64,000 nt of DNA, taken from contig OX387604.1 in the NCBI GenBank assembly GCA_947568835.1, forward strand, positions 21,915,076-21,979,075. The letters are read 5' to 3'. Position 1 is the first letter of the stretch. Each line of letters starts with the position of its first letter. Origin of the DNA: Protonemura montana. Its lineage: Eukaryota; Arthropoda; Insecta; Plecoptera; Nemouridae. Shown here piece after piece: positions 41,913-51,110 of this stretch. The notes under the pieces are model-generated. The model did no database searches, had not been told where the DNA came from, and worked only from the letters and a program-made list of their open reading frames with translations. The position numbers were made by a program, and so were the translations under genes.

Positions 41913-42687
41913 AGTAGGGTATAATTGCCGGTTCTAGATCAGAAGGAGAAGGAAGTCATTGACCTCTGTGGGAAAACTGCTGACGCCCGGAAAATTCCTA
42001 GCGTCTTGGACGGTACGAAATAAAATGCAGATTCAGCAGAAATTTGAGATGTGCGCGTGCGCATTTTTACTGTTAGCTTGTAGTGTAAGGTGATATAAAA
42101 TTTGAAGATAACTATAGTCGATTCATTTTGAGATGACCTCCTGCATATAATCATGCATGTATACGTGCATGTTAAGGTGCACTTCTTACGTGATTTCTTA
42201 AAATAAATGTACTTTAGATGTTTAAGAAATATAAATGCAGCAACCTAATCTAATTCCCCACGATCAGATGTCACTGTACCAAATTACAAGTACCTGCAGT
42301 CTGTTTATTCTACATAAATAACCATACATCTGACACTCAACTGCATATATGCATTTCTGGTGTACTACCTTAAATGAACTGTACTATAGCTTCCTTCAAA
42401 AATATTATTGCAATGCCGATGTAACATTTTCCCAGATTTTCCCAGCGTGGCCCGAGTATTGCTTGGTAGATTCATCGATCAATCGCTGATTTGACAAAAT
42501 CAGATTTCACTGTACCAAATAACAAGTACTTCTATAGTAGGTTTATTCCTAAGAAACGTCATCTGTTTCCATTATATGCCTGTGTAATTATACACGATTA
42601 CTGCCCAGAGTTTAGATGGTTATACATTACAATGAACGCACTTTAGATAATATTTAAGTGGTCAATAATTGCAAATCAGCAAAATGT
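41913..42687 (+). repeat. extra, truncated left TIR (775 bp)
   Basis: Starts AGTAGGGTATAATTGCC like a true Polinton end but breaks off at AAAATGT and joins satellite (TCCTGCCCC) through ATGT microhomology. With the following satellite it forms an 843-bp tandem duplication of the sequence preceding element B. Most diagnostic bases match B's left TIR, but those from about 42256 to 42551 match the right TIR of element A, which suggests a gene-conversion tract. Confidence 0.9.
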
Positions 42688-42755
42688 CCTGCCCCATGTC
42701 CTGTCCCATGTCCTGCCCCGTGTTCTGCCCCATGTCCTGCCCCATGTTCTATGTC
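42688..42755 (+). repeat. satellite stretch directly left of element B, with its target duplication
   Basis: Identical to the end of 41838-41912. The last six bases, TATGTC (42750-42755), are repeated at 56177-56182 on the other side of element B. Confidence 0.93.
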
Positions 42756-43592
42756 AGTAGGGTATAATTGCCGGTTCTAGATCAGAAGGAGAAGGAAGTC
42801 ATTGACCTCTGTGGGAAAACTGCTGACGCCCGGAAAATTCCTAGCGTCTTGGACGGTACGAAATAAAATGCAGATTCAGCAGAAATTTGAGATGTGCGCG
42901 TGCGCATTTTTACTGTTAGCTTGTAGTGTAAGGTGATATAAAATTTGAAGATAACTATAGTCGATTCATTTTGAGATGACCTCCTGCATATAATCATGCA
43001 TGTATACGTGCATGTTAAGGTGCACTTCTTACGTGATTTCTTAAAATAAATGTACTTTAGATGTTTAAGAAATATAAATGCAGCAACCTAATCTAATTTC
43101 CCACGATCAGATGTCACTGTACTAAATGACAAGTACCTACAGTCTGTTCATTCTACATAAATAATCATACATCTGACACTCAACTGCATGTATGCATTTC
43201 TAGTGTACTACCTTAAATGAACTATAGCTTCCTACAAAAATATTATTGCAATGCCGATGTAACATTTTCCCAGATTTTCCCAGCGTGGCCCTCGTATTGC
43301 TTGGTAGATTCATCGATCAATCGCTGATTTGACAAAATCAGATTTCACTGTACCAAATAACAAGTACTTCTATAGTAGGTTTATTCTTAAGAAACGTCAT
43401 CTGTTTCCATTATATGCCTGTGTAATTATACACGATTACTGCCCAGAGTTTAGATGGTTATACATTACAATGAACGCACTTTAGATAATATTTAAGTGGT
43501 CAATAATTGCAAATCAGCAAAATGTTAGGACAATGAACTGTTCGACGTTCTGTTCTCACCGACATCATCATTCGATTCAAAGTTATCAGAGA
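42756..43592 (+). repeat. left TIR of element B
   Basis: Begins AGTAGGGTATAATTGCCGG and ends at AGTTATCAGAGA, where the match to the right arm stops. It contains the start of the first exon of the plus-strand gene (43533). Confidence 0.95.
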
Positions 43593-44134
43593 GGCAACAG
43601 CAAGATCAATAGTTACGGCAACAGTAGGAGTAACAGAAACAACTGCAAGAAAGTAAGTAGTATAATTATATTTTTATATTTATTAGAAACTCTAATAACC
43701 TTATATTTTTATTAAAATCTTCTTGATGATTTGATACTTTCTGTCACAGAAGTATTTCTGCAAATCTAGAATGAAATTTATTTACATCTAATATAAAATA
43801 TACTAATTCAGTTTTTCCTATTTTTCTTTGTTATCAGATGGACTTCCTTAACCAACTTGGGAGCTGCAAGGCAGTTGAGTTCGGAAAGATAGATGAACTC
43901 CCAGAACATGTAGCTTTTCTAATCGATGAGTGGGCGGCGATCACAACAAGATACGGTCGTCAAATTCAAATCACCGTTAACAACTTGAAATATTTTCTCC
44001 CCGCTAGATTTAATAAAATTACCGATTCAGATTTAACCTCTTTCAATCTTAAACAGATCACTATAACCTTTAAAGGCACCAAAAAATTTGGGGTGTACCC
44101 ACCAACTGCAATTTTAGAATGTAACGATATTTAA
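43533..44134 (+). CDS. small spliced Polinton gene by the left TIR, function unknown
   Basis: The main exon, 43838-44134, codes for 98 residues from an ATG right after an acceptor (TTTGTTATCAG). A likely upstream exon runs from ATG 43533 to 43652, ending at AAGAAA|GTAAGT, and is in frame (40 Asn/Ser-rich residues); it may instead be untranslated. The 98-residue part has the pattern TTRYGRQIQITVNN, FLPARFNKI, ITFKGTKKF, which I recall from short hypothetical proteins of insect Polintons. A small beta-rich, possibly nucleic-acid-binding fold is a guess. It is transcribed away from the TIR and converges on the protease gene. Confidence 0.6.
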
Positions 44135-44648
44135 AATTTGCTGACGGATTGAAAAAAAAAATATTTAAAAAACTGAACTGTATTCACAAATAAAAGAAAA
44201 AATTTTGTTTTAAAACTGAATTCACTGAGAGTATTTATTGAACAAAAACCTTTTATAACATTACCAATTCCAGAAACTAGATCCATGTCTACATCCATAA
44301 TCCGTTTTTATTCACGAAAATATCATATAAAGTATTGATTGAATAAGTTTTTGAAAATTGCTGATGTTGAATAAATATAAATATCAAGGTGAGTTGAAGA
44401 ATCGAATACGTTTGGTAGAATTTGATAGTTATCTCAGTTACAGATATTGAAACTTCTCCATTTATCCTATCGTAGGTATGCAGATTTCAGATTTGTTTCT
44501 GACACCTTTTTCCACAGCTAACAAGTGTCGATCACGTTTGATCTTGTTCAGTCAGGCATTAAATTTTATTTTAAATATATAAGGAGACAGGAAAAAGATG
44601 CTTGCAGGTTTTATGAATAACTCAGAATCCCAAATTTACATACATTTA
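44135..44648. other. convergent intergenic region, element B
   Basis: About 514 bp of AT-rich DNA without a gene. It should contain the 3' ends of both converging transcripts: a plus-strand AATAAA-like signal at about 44189-44194, and a minus-strand AATAAA at 44645-44650 overlapping the protease stop. Nothing else stands out. Confidence 0.5.
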
Positions 44649-45185
44649 TTAAAATCTCATCATATAAAGTGGATTACATTCACGACTACAACAAGTTTGA
44701 TTGTTCATACATTTTCGGATAGGAGTAAAACAAGTTTTGAATTTTTCTTGAAACAATGAACGTGCGAGTTGATCATTTTCATCACAAGTTCTATTATTAA
44801 AGAAATACATGAATTCTTGCATGCTAAGATCTCGAGATCGATGCGCGAGAAATAATGCTACCCATTCACCACAGACATCAGATGTTGGACTTTGAAGCTG
44901 TTTTTCGTTGTATGTCCACGTAGTACACTGACGACTCAAAAATTCGTGATGCATTTTTACAATTGGTGGGATTCCATAAGAATCAAAAAATTCACCTCGT
45001 CCGAATTCGTCGATGTGAAAAGCAACCCAATGCGAGCCAGGTTTGTTACTAGGATCTGTGTTCGCTATTAGTACACACGGATGTTGCACAATTCGAGGCA
45101 GATTGTTTGCAGCGAATACTCCACGAAATAACGGACTTGTGAACTTGTCACATAGCATAACTTCTTCAAGATGTAGTGAATTCAT
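44649..45185 (-). CDS. adenain-like cysteine protease (Polinton PRO), element B
   Basis: 178 residues, ATG at 45185, with the same His52/Asp68/Gln98/Cys105 set as the element A copy. Here it accompanies a whole capsid gene 156 bp upstream, so this is the functional candidate for virion maturation. The stop codon TAA is shared with the AATAAA polyadenylation signal. Confidence 0.93.
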   Translation of the reverse strand: MNSLHLEEVMLCDKFTSPLFRGVFAANNLPRIVQHPCVLIANTDPSNKPGSHWVAFHIDEFGRGEFFDSYGIPPIVKMHHEFLSRQCTTWTYNEKQLQSPTSDVCGEWVALFLAHRSRDLSMQEFMYFFNNRTCDENDQLARSLFQEKFKTCFTPIRKCMNNQTCCSRECNPLYMMRF

Positions 45186-45340
45186 GACTTTGAATCGTCT
45201 TCTGCAATGCGTTGACTCAAAGTGATTTTATTTCTATCCCAAATCGTTATTATAGCAGTCACCGTCATCAATAACTTAGTAAAGTAGTGGAGGGGGTGAA
45301 AAATAATTCTAGTTTTCTAAATATCATCTTCTTTTTTATA

Positions 45341-46642
45341 TTAAAAATCTGTGATTACATTTCTATCTCTAGTTATTTCCATTAAACTATCATTTTCGGA
45401 ATATAAAATCATATCTACAGGACCTGTTAAGGTAGCGTTGAATCGAACTTCAATTCGAAATGACCCGTTTCGCTGTATAGACCAATGATTTGAGCTCGCC
45501 GACTGATCAGCAGTAAGATCAAAAACAGTAAGAAAATATCCATGAGCGTATTCCTCGCGAGATATATCATTTCCAACGTCTTGATGATTAATGCCTGTCC
45601 CTTCAAACAATGTCCTATATGCAGGAATGAATAGATTATTCTTGAAATCAGGCTGAAGAGCTGTGGTAGGAATTTGTTGTGAATCTACATACAATTGTAG
45701 AAAATTCAAATCATGATTTTCAAAGAAAAAAGGATTTTTCCCAAAATCTCCATTAAACGCAGCATTTGAAACAAATCCAATCGCAACTCGTTTAGGTAAC
45801 GTCCCTAAATATAAATTATCAATAGTTCTAGATATGACCCCCGCAGGGATTGTAATATTTTTAATTTCTACTCGATTCAATGGATACTTCAGATTCGATC
45901 GTTCGAGTGCTCGCGAGTATCCCAAATGCAGCTCAGGTTTGATTCTGACTTTCCTCACAAACAACGTCGCATCAAGAATGTGCGTCTTTACCGAAGTATC
46001 TTCTGACATTAAATGAAATGCGTCTTTATTTAAATGAAATTTTAATCGCATTTCAACACCGTTAATAAGCAGCTTATCAGATGCAAACAGCTCATGATGG
46101 ATACTAGACATTAGATCCACAGTTTTACTACCTTTTATGAAGCTTGACCTCTTAACAAGTCCATCATTATCCTTGAAATCGTTGAATTTACCTGCAGTAT
46201 CTTTATACCACAGTCTGGAAGTTAAATGCGTTTTTTTAGCTGATGAACCAAAGTTCAGTAAAGTTTCAATATATGCTCGATAACCATAAGTGTGTGAAGG
46301 CGATGATATCAGTTTACCATTCAATGAGACCTCCACTTGCGAAAACAAACTATGCATCCAGTTATTGACCGGTCCGGTCACAACTTTATCATCAGCAATT
46401 AAATTAGTACCATCTGCTTTGGTAATTTTTGCTGTTAAAAGGAGCTCTGTGTATGCAAGATCAATGAACTCATTTCCATTATTATTTACAACAAACTCGA
46501 ATTGTGAATTTCCTTCCAAAGACACAATAGGTTTATATGCTGCTTTGTATCCATATTCGATGGCTGCTTGTGTTAAAGGTGTTGTGAAAAGATCGAGCTC
46601 AGATTTCATAGCCTCCATCGAATTGCTATGTATAACAGACAT
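45341..46642 (-). CDS. major capsid protein (double jelly roll), element B
   Basis: 433 residues from ATG 46642; an upstream GTG in frame is unlikely to be used in an animal. It is the Polinton hexon-like protein expected to form pseudo-hexagonal trimers. Family hallmarks are a FIDLAYTELLLTAKI strand region, PVNNWMHSLFSQVEV, then YGYRAYIETLLNFG, and a C-terminal SGSF/EVRFN-like jelly-roll segment. It is the only complete copy in the window: element A and the five array units hold only pieces. The ATG lies two bases after the pX stop. Confidence 0.92.
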   Translation of the reverse strand: MSVIHSNSMEAMKSELDLFTTPLTQAAIEYGYKAAYKPIVSLEGNSQFEFVVNNNGNEFIDLAYTELLLTAKITKADGTNLIADDKVVTGPVNNWMHSLFSQVEVSLNGKLISSPSHTYGYRAYIETLLNFGSSAKKTHLTSRLWYKDTAGKFNDFKDNDGLVKRSSFIKGSKTVDLMSSIHHELFASDKLLINGVEMRLKFHLNKDAFHLMSEDTSVKTHILDATLFVRKVRIKPELHLGYSRALERSNLKYPLNRVEIKNITIPAGVISRTIDNLYLGTLPKRVAIGFVSNAAFNGDFGKNPFFFENHDLNFLQLYVDSQQIPTTALQPDFKNNLFIPAYRTLFEGTGINHQDVGNDISREEYAHGYFLTVFDLTADQSASSNHWSIQRNGSFRIEVRFNATLTGPVDMILYSENDSLMEITRDRNVITDF

Positions 46643-46644
46643 TT

Positions 46645-47142
46645 TCACTTTTCAAAAATATCTCGCACTCTTCTCGATAACTTGATCTTCTTGGTGGTTT
46701 TCTTGCGTTGATGACTCGAAGATTGTCTCTTCTTCTTTTTAACAACAACAGCCTTCCTACCACGGTTGCCCGGCACCAACTGAAGTGATTGGCAGCTTTT
46801 CAATCGTTTAAGACCCGAGCCCTTCATAAGAGTAAGTTTATCTTCGGCTTTTCGTTTAAGATTCGAACCAGCTTCCTTCAATCTATTTTCAAACGATTGT
46901 TTCACATTTTTTCTTTCCATTAAATCATTTGCAAAATTTACTCCAGTCATGAGTCCTTCTTGAGCAAGAGATCGAGCTCCACTTTTAAATATCGGTACTG
47001 CTAATCGCCACATATTTTTATAAAATGACGCTAGTCCACAACCACGCTGAAATTTGCTACCGTGATATATATTCATCCCCGATCCACATTGATTTTGGAA
47101 ATAATCAATGTATCGATCATGATAGTTACTGCTTTTACACAT
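46645..47142 (-). CDS. pX/pVI-like virion core protein, element B
   Basis: 165 residues from ATG 47142. It differs from the array copies by few residues (Tyr for Asn in the GMNIYHGS region, Tyr for Phe in ASFYKNMW). The amphipathic segment and basic tail are kept. Confidence 0.82.
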   Translation of the reverse strand: MCKSSNYHDRYIDYFQNQCGSGMNIYHGSKFQRGCGLASFYKNMWRLAVPIFKSGARSLAQEGLMTGVNFANDLMERKNVKQSFENRLKEAGSNLKRKAEDKLTLMKGSGLKRLKSCQSLQLVPGNRGRKAVVVKKKKRQSSSHQRKKTTKKIKLSRRVRDIFEK

Positions 47143-47149
47143 TTTAAAT

Positions 47150-47932
47150 CTAGTTACGACGACGTCGGAAATGTAGTACAACGCTTAGAACATCAGAATC
47201 GAATGAGATTGAATCACCAAATGCATCTCTTATATCTATAGTAATCGATGAAAACTCTCGTTTAGCTACCGGAAAATACATTGGTGGATTGAAAGACTGT
47301 GAATGATTTCTTCCATATTTTTCCTTGTACCAGAGAGTATCTATGCTAATCATTCGTGCGAGTGGCGCAAATATATCGCCCACTACGTGTGATTCAATAA
47401 CATCACAATATACAAGAAGCTGCTTTTGAAACCCTACATTCAAGCGGGATTTGTGTGGAGACGTTTTATCAGCAACAATATTCATACCGGGTTCGAATCC
47501 CAATTGTAATCCTAGATTGTCAGATAACACTACAGATTTAATCATACTATCTTCTGCAATATCTACTCTCGTGAATGAATTAGCTTCGGTAAGTAAAATC
47601 TTTAGGTCTCCCGTCACGTTTGCGAGGACACTATTTACTGCGTGATGAATTGCTGACACAGAATTATAGAAGCCAGGCTGAATTTCAATCGTCTTGGTTA
47701 TGACATCTTCTTTATCAGCTGTTTTTACACTGTAGGTCACTTTATTTGCATTTATCAATACGTTATTAATGAAAGGATAATGGATTTCAAATAAAGCACA
47801 TTCCATATCATCTTGTAATTCTATGCGTTGTGGTAATTGAGTCACAAAGCGAGTTGCCGTATTCTTCGGATAGTAAGACGCCGAACTATTGCTCAAAAGG
47901 GTTAAATAAAATTCTTTGCTACTTTGAATCAT
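47150..47932 (-). CDS. penton-like minor capsid protein, element B
   Basis: 260 residues, the same protein as in the array with only synonymous differences seen by eye. ATG at 47932 overlaps the integrase stop. Together with the major capsid protein it supplies the icosahedral shell. Confidence 0.88.
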   Translation of the reverse strand: MIQSSKEFYLTLLSNSSASYYPKNTATRFVTQLPQRIELQDDMECALFEIHYPFINNVLINANKVTYSVKTADKEDVITKTIEIQPGFYNSVSAIHHAVNSVLANVTGDLKILLTEANSFTRVDIAEDSMIKSVVLSDNLGLQLGFEPGMNIVADKTSPHKSRLNVGFQKQLLVYCDVIESHVVGDIFAPLARMISIDTLWYKEKYGRNHSQSFNPPMYFPVAKREFSSITIDIRDAFGDSISFDSDVLSVVLHFRRRRN

Positions 47933-49017
47933 TTTAAATTAATAATTTCTGATTTCTTAACCCAAGAATTTTGAGATGATGGGTATCCGTACCACTTGAC
48001 CAATACTTTCGAACTGCGTCCCTTCCCCTTCGTGGCGATGATTTTATCGATTTTAAATTCAGTAGATTTTCGAATTTGTACTCGTTTTAACTCGATTTCG
48101 TAAAAAGTTCCATCGATAGGTGTATTACTTAAATCTTCTATTCTATAAACAGTTAAATGACGTCTTGGAAGAACTTCCGAAATAATAAATATCTCGTCCG
48201 TCCAATTTCTTTCGAAACCTTTCTCGAACTGCTCTTTCTCTTTAGAAATTCGTACATGATCACCAACTGAGAACTTATCCTTTTTTAATTTTTTGAAGGG
48301 AACTCGATCGTTTAGCGTTCGCCATACTTGTAGCATGTTATCAATCGTCACATGAACTGGTGCGATTTTTATTGTCTGGTGAACAGTGTTATTATATGCT
48401 TGAAGAAGATCGGGAAGAACCTCAATGTAACGATAAGATGATGAATAGGTAAAATATCGCCACAACTTAGTTTTTAATGTTTTATTAAACCGTTCAACAA
48501 CAGCTGCTTTGATATCCGGATTTGTAGCATAGTAATAATTAATGTTCCTCGCTGTTAGAAACGCTTGAAATTTTTTATTTTTGAATTCCTTGCCCTTGTC
48601 CATATTTAAATTTGTGGGTTTACGATTGGAGGACTTAAATATTTCCTGGAAACCTCTTATTACTTCCAAACTTGTTTTATTGTGCAAAGGTATCGCCCAT
48701 GCAAATTTACTGAAAATGTCAATTACAGTCAACAAATATTTATAATTATCATTATATTTACTAAGAGATTGAAGATCACACAAGTCTGACTGCCAAACAT
48801 CATCAATATAGTTAACAATATATCTATTTCTTTCGAAACGTTTCCTCAATGGACGATGTAATTTGTACGCGTCTTGAGATTCTAGCCACTGCTGCACGAG
48901 CATCTTAGGTATTTTCTTCTCAGCTGCCTTCCATAATTGACCTGTTGTTGAAAATCCTGCAGGGTGTGATGGGTCAAAGTATATTTTCTGCAATATTTTT
49001 CTTGATTTAGCGTTCAT
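47929..49017 (-). CDS. chromodomain integrase, element B
   Basis: 362 residues with the Asp78/Asp140/Glu175 core and C-terminal chromodomain. Differences from the array include Lys for Thr in the DAYKLHRP segment, Arg for Ser in ERNRYIV and Pro for Leu in DRVPFKK. The ATG overlaps the stop of the ~300-residue gene (TCATGA region), and the stop overlaps penton. This enzyme is the likely agent of the TATGTC duplication. Confidence 0.94.
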   Translation of the reverse strand: MNAKSRKILQKIYFDPSHPAGFSTTGQLWKAAEKKIPKMLVQQWLESQDAYKLHRPLRKRFERNRYIVNYIDDVWQSDLCDLQSLSKYNDNYKYLLTVIDIFSKFAWAIPLHNKTSLEVIRGFQEIFKSSNRKPTNLNMDKGKEFKNKKFQAFLTARNINYYYATNPDIKAAVVERFNKTLKTKLWRYFTYSSSYRYIEVLPDLLQAYNNTVHQTIKIAPVHVTIDNMLQVWRTLNDRVPFKKLKKDKFSVGDHVRISKEKEQFEKGFERNWTDEIFIISEVLPRRHLTVYRIEDLSNTPIDGTFYEIELKRVQIRKSTEFKIDKIIATKGKGRSSKVLVKWYGYPSSQNSWVKKSEIINLK

Positions 49018-49922
49018 GACAGCTGCTTAAAGTGAAATCGTTTCCAGTTTGGAGCCAACACACGAGCACTTCTACGCTTTACATGCGTGACTTCCTGAGA
49101 AGGTGTCTGATCGTCAATTTTACGTTTCTTTCTTTTCTCTGTACTTGAAGTAGGAGAACTCACCACCTCACTATGAAATGAACGAATGAATTTTTTACGA
49201 CGAATGTTTGATATATATTTCATCGGGATTTTCAGTTCTTCCAAAATAGTTAAAAATTCTTTCCAACCCGTGGGATTGGAATCTTGTCGGTTAATCAGAA
49301 CATCGGATATTAAATCAATAATGTTTGAGTTATCGATAGTATTTCTTTTAATTCGTACTAGGCCGGTCGAACTATTCCAGTCAATAAGTTTGCTGTCGTA
49401 AAGAAGAGTATAAAGTTCTTTTGCAGCAACTTGTTTCTTTTCAGGTACAGACTGTAATAGCTTGACTTGCAATAAATTGCTATCATCTTCGACTTCGGAC
49501 TTTTCGTCGTCTTCACTATTCACATTTGCAGCTAAGATATCTGATGATGCATTCAACGGTTTCATTTCTTGTTGGTCATCAATAATCTCTTGCTTAAACT
49601 CTGTAGGAATTAATTTCTCTTCAAATTGTGGTTGAAATGTTTCACTGGATCTGTTGTTAATTTTTGAAGATACAGAAATAAAATGTAGATAGCGTCGCAA
49701 GGTTTCTTGATATCGTGAAAGTTTCTCATTGGCATCCATACTTTTCATTCGAAGAATTTGCTTCATTTCATTTCTCAAAGCGATAATCATGTTCTTGATT
49801 GGATTTGTTGTCGACGCTGTATTTTTAAATTTGTTGACTTGTAAACTATTAACTGGTGTCTTACCAAGTCGATCGAGTGTTTGTTGATCAATTAAAACCA
49901 TCTTCTTGCAATTATTCATCAT
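49014..49922 (-). CDS. conserved Polinton protein of ~300 residues, element B
   Basis: 302 residues from ATG 49922, chosen because it overlaps the stop of the 108-residue gene; the frame runs open to 50018 from a TTG. It is four residues longer at the C-terminus than the array copies (KQLS) and reaches the integrase ATG, an ATGA overlap lost in element A. Conserved WNSSTGLVRI/SNIIDLISDVL block present. Confidence 0.78.
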   Translation of the reverse strand: MMNNCKKMVLIDQQTLDRLGKTPVNSLQVNKFKNTASTTNPIKNMIIALRNEMKQILRMKSMDANEKLSRYQETLRRYLHFISVSSKINNRSSETFQPQFEEKLIPTEFKQEIIDDQQEMKPLNASSDILAANVNSEDDEKSEVEDDSNLLQVKLLQSVPEKKQVAAKELYTLLYDSKLIDWNSSTGLVRIKRNTIDNSNIIDLISDVLINRQDSNPTGWKEFLTILEELKIPMKYISNIRRKKFIRSFHSEVVSSPTSSTEKRKKRKIDDQTPSQEVTHVKRRSARVLAPNWKRFHFKQLS

Positions 49923-50245
49923 GTCATCAATCCCGAAATTACACCACTCAGAATTGGTCCCAACAATAAGGGAATCAGAGACCCACCTCTCTGAAGAATT
50001 TTCTTTTTTTTCTGCCAAGTATCACCTTTCTTTATCAATTTTCTGAGCGTGTGCTTGTGTCGAGAGAGTCGGCTTTTATGACCAGGTTTCAGGGGAACAT
50101 TCCCTAAAATACAGTTTTGTATGCACTCCAATATCGATTTGATTAGATTTCTATCAGCGACTTTCAAAATGGCTTTGCGCATTTTTGGTCCGCTTTTGTT
50201 TAAAACCTTAAGGAGGTCCATTTCTTTGATAACTGAAGCACTCAT
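49919..50245 (-). CDS. conserved 108-residue Polinton protein, element B
   Basis: ATG at 50245. Same architecture as the element A copy, with Ser for Gly, Met for Ile and Pro-Leu for Phe-Leu substitutions. Its stop overlaps the next ATG. Confidence 0.82.
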   Translation of the reverse strand: MSASVIKEMDLLKVLNKSGPKMRKAILKVADRNLIKSILECIQNCILGNVPLKPGHKSRLSRHKHTLRKLIKKGDTWQKKKKILQRGGSLIPLLLGPILSGVISGLMT

Positions 50246-50284
50246 GATGAGAGAATGATAAAAGAGAGTCGCATCATCAGTTAT

Positions 50285-50917
50285 TTATAATAATTTAGGA
50301 ATATAAACAAAATGGTTTACATCGTCTGGAAAAATTGATGTTCGAATGCGTAGATTTTCATCAGTTGTCTGGTGACAGTCAACAAGTAGGTATCCGTATG
50401 GTAATTTAGTGGCATCTTCATAGGCTTCTTCCAAAAATTTTACATTTCGCGGACTTATTTGCTTAGCTAAAAATGAAAACTGTTTCCGATCTCGTGGGTT
50501 GCGGAAGCAGACGATATAATGAGAATTCAGAGATACGTCTCGCATTCCTTTACCTTTATGGAATAAATTTTGTGTAATGAAAAAAACTGAAATATTTTTG
50601 TGATGTGAATATTTCGTGAACAAGTCGATTACTCTGTTGTCCATTTCTGACATCATATCATCTATAATTATTAGTTTTCCACCACTTTCTGCACTAAAAT
50701 CATCGATATTCGGTATACCTTTGTGAAATGTAACGCGAGAATCAGTAATGGAATCGTGAAAATCTTGCATTTCTGAGTAGCACCAAATGATTTGATTGAT
50801 GTGTGTATCAGTCATTTCATCTAGATTCGATATAAATCGTCTAACAAATGTAGTTTTACCACAACCTGTACTTCCAGCTAAAAGACTAGTGAATGGTACC
50901 TTCCACCTCACTTCCAT
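50285..50917 (-). CDS. FtsK/HerA-type DNA packaging ATPase, element B
   Basis: 210 residues, ATG at 50917. Walker A GSTGCGKT (15-22) and Walker B LIIIDDMM (82-89), the latter followed by Ser-Glu as usual for a catalytic Walker B neighbourhood (element A has Ala there). It would drive genome packaging. Confidence 0.94.
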   Translation of the reverse strand: MEVRWKVPFTSLLAGSTGCGKTTFVRRFISNLDEMTDTHINQIIWCYSEMQDFHDSITDSRVTFHKGIPNIDDFSAESGGKLIIIDDMMSEMDNRVIDLFTKYSHHKNISVFFITQNLFHKGKGMRDVSLNSHYIVCFRNPRDRKQFSFLAKQISPRNVKFLEEAYEDATKLPYGYLLVDCHQTTDENLRIRTSIFPDDVNHFVYIPKLL

Positions 50918-51110
50918 ATTGAAGACTGGTGGTAACTAGAAGATACTACACCATTTATTTGGATCCTGAGTAAACATTCATGAATTATAATAAGTTGTAG
51001 TATGGCAGTAAAGGATGAGGAGGTGTGATAGGAATTCAAAATTAATCAGTTATTTATGTACATGTTTATTTATTTTTTATTACACAGCCAACACCTGGTT
51101 AATTTATTAA
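50918..51110. other. gap between ATPase and polymerase genes, element B
   Basis: 193 bp, AT-rich, without a reading frame; conserved with element A. It likely holds the polymerase 3' UTR and the start of the downstream gene cluster. No specific motif recognised. Confidence 0.4.

Noticed and set aside
41687..42154. Frames of 71-76 codons inside the TIRs and satellite junctions
   Set aside because: They mirror each other across the inverted repeat and run into satellite; no protein family is recognisable.
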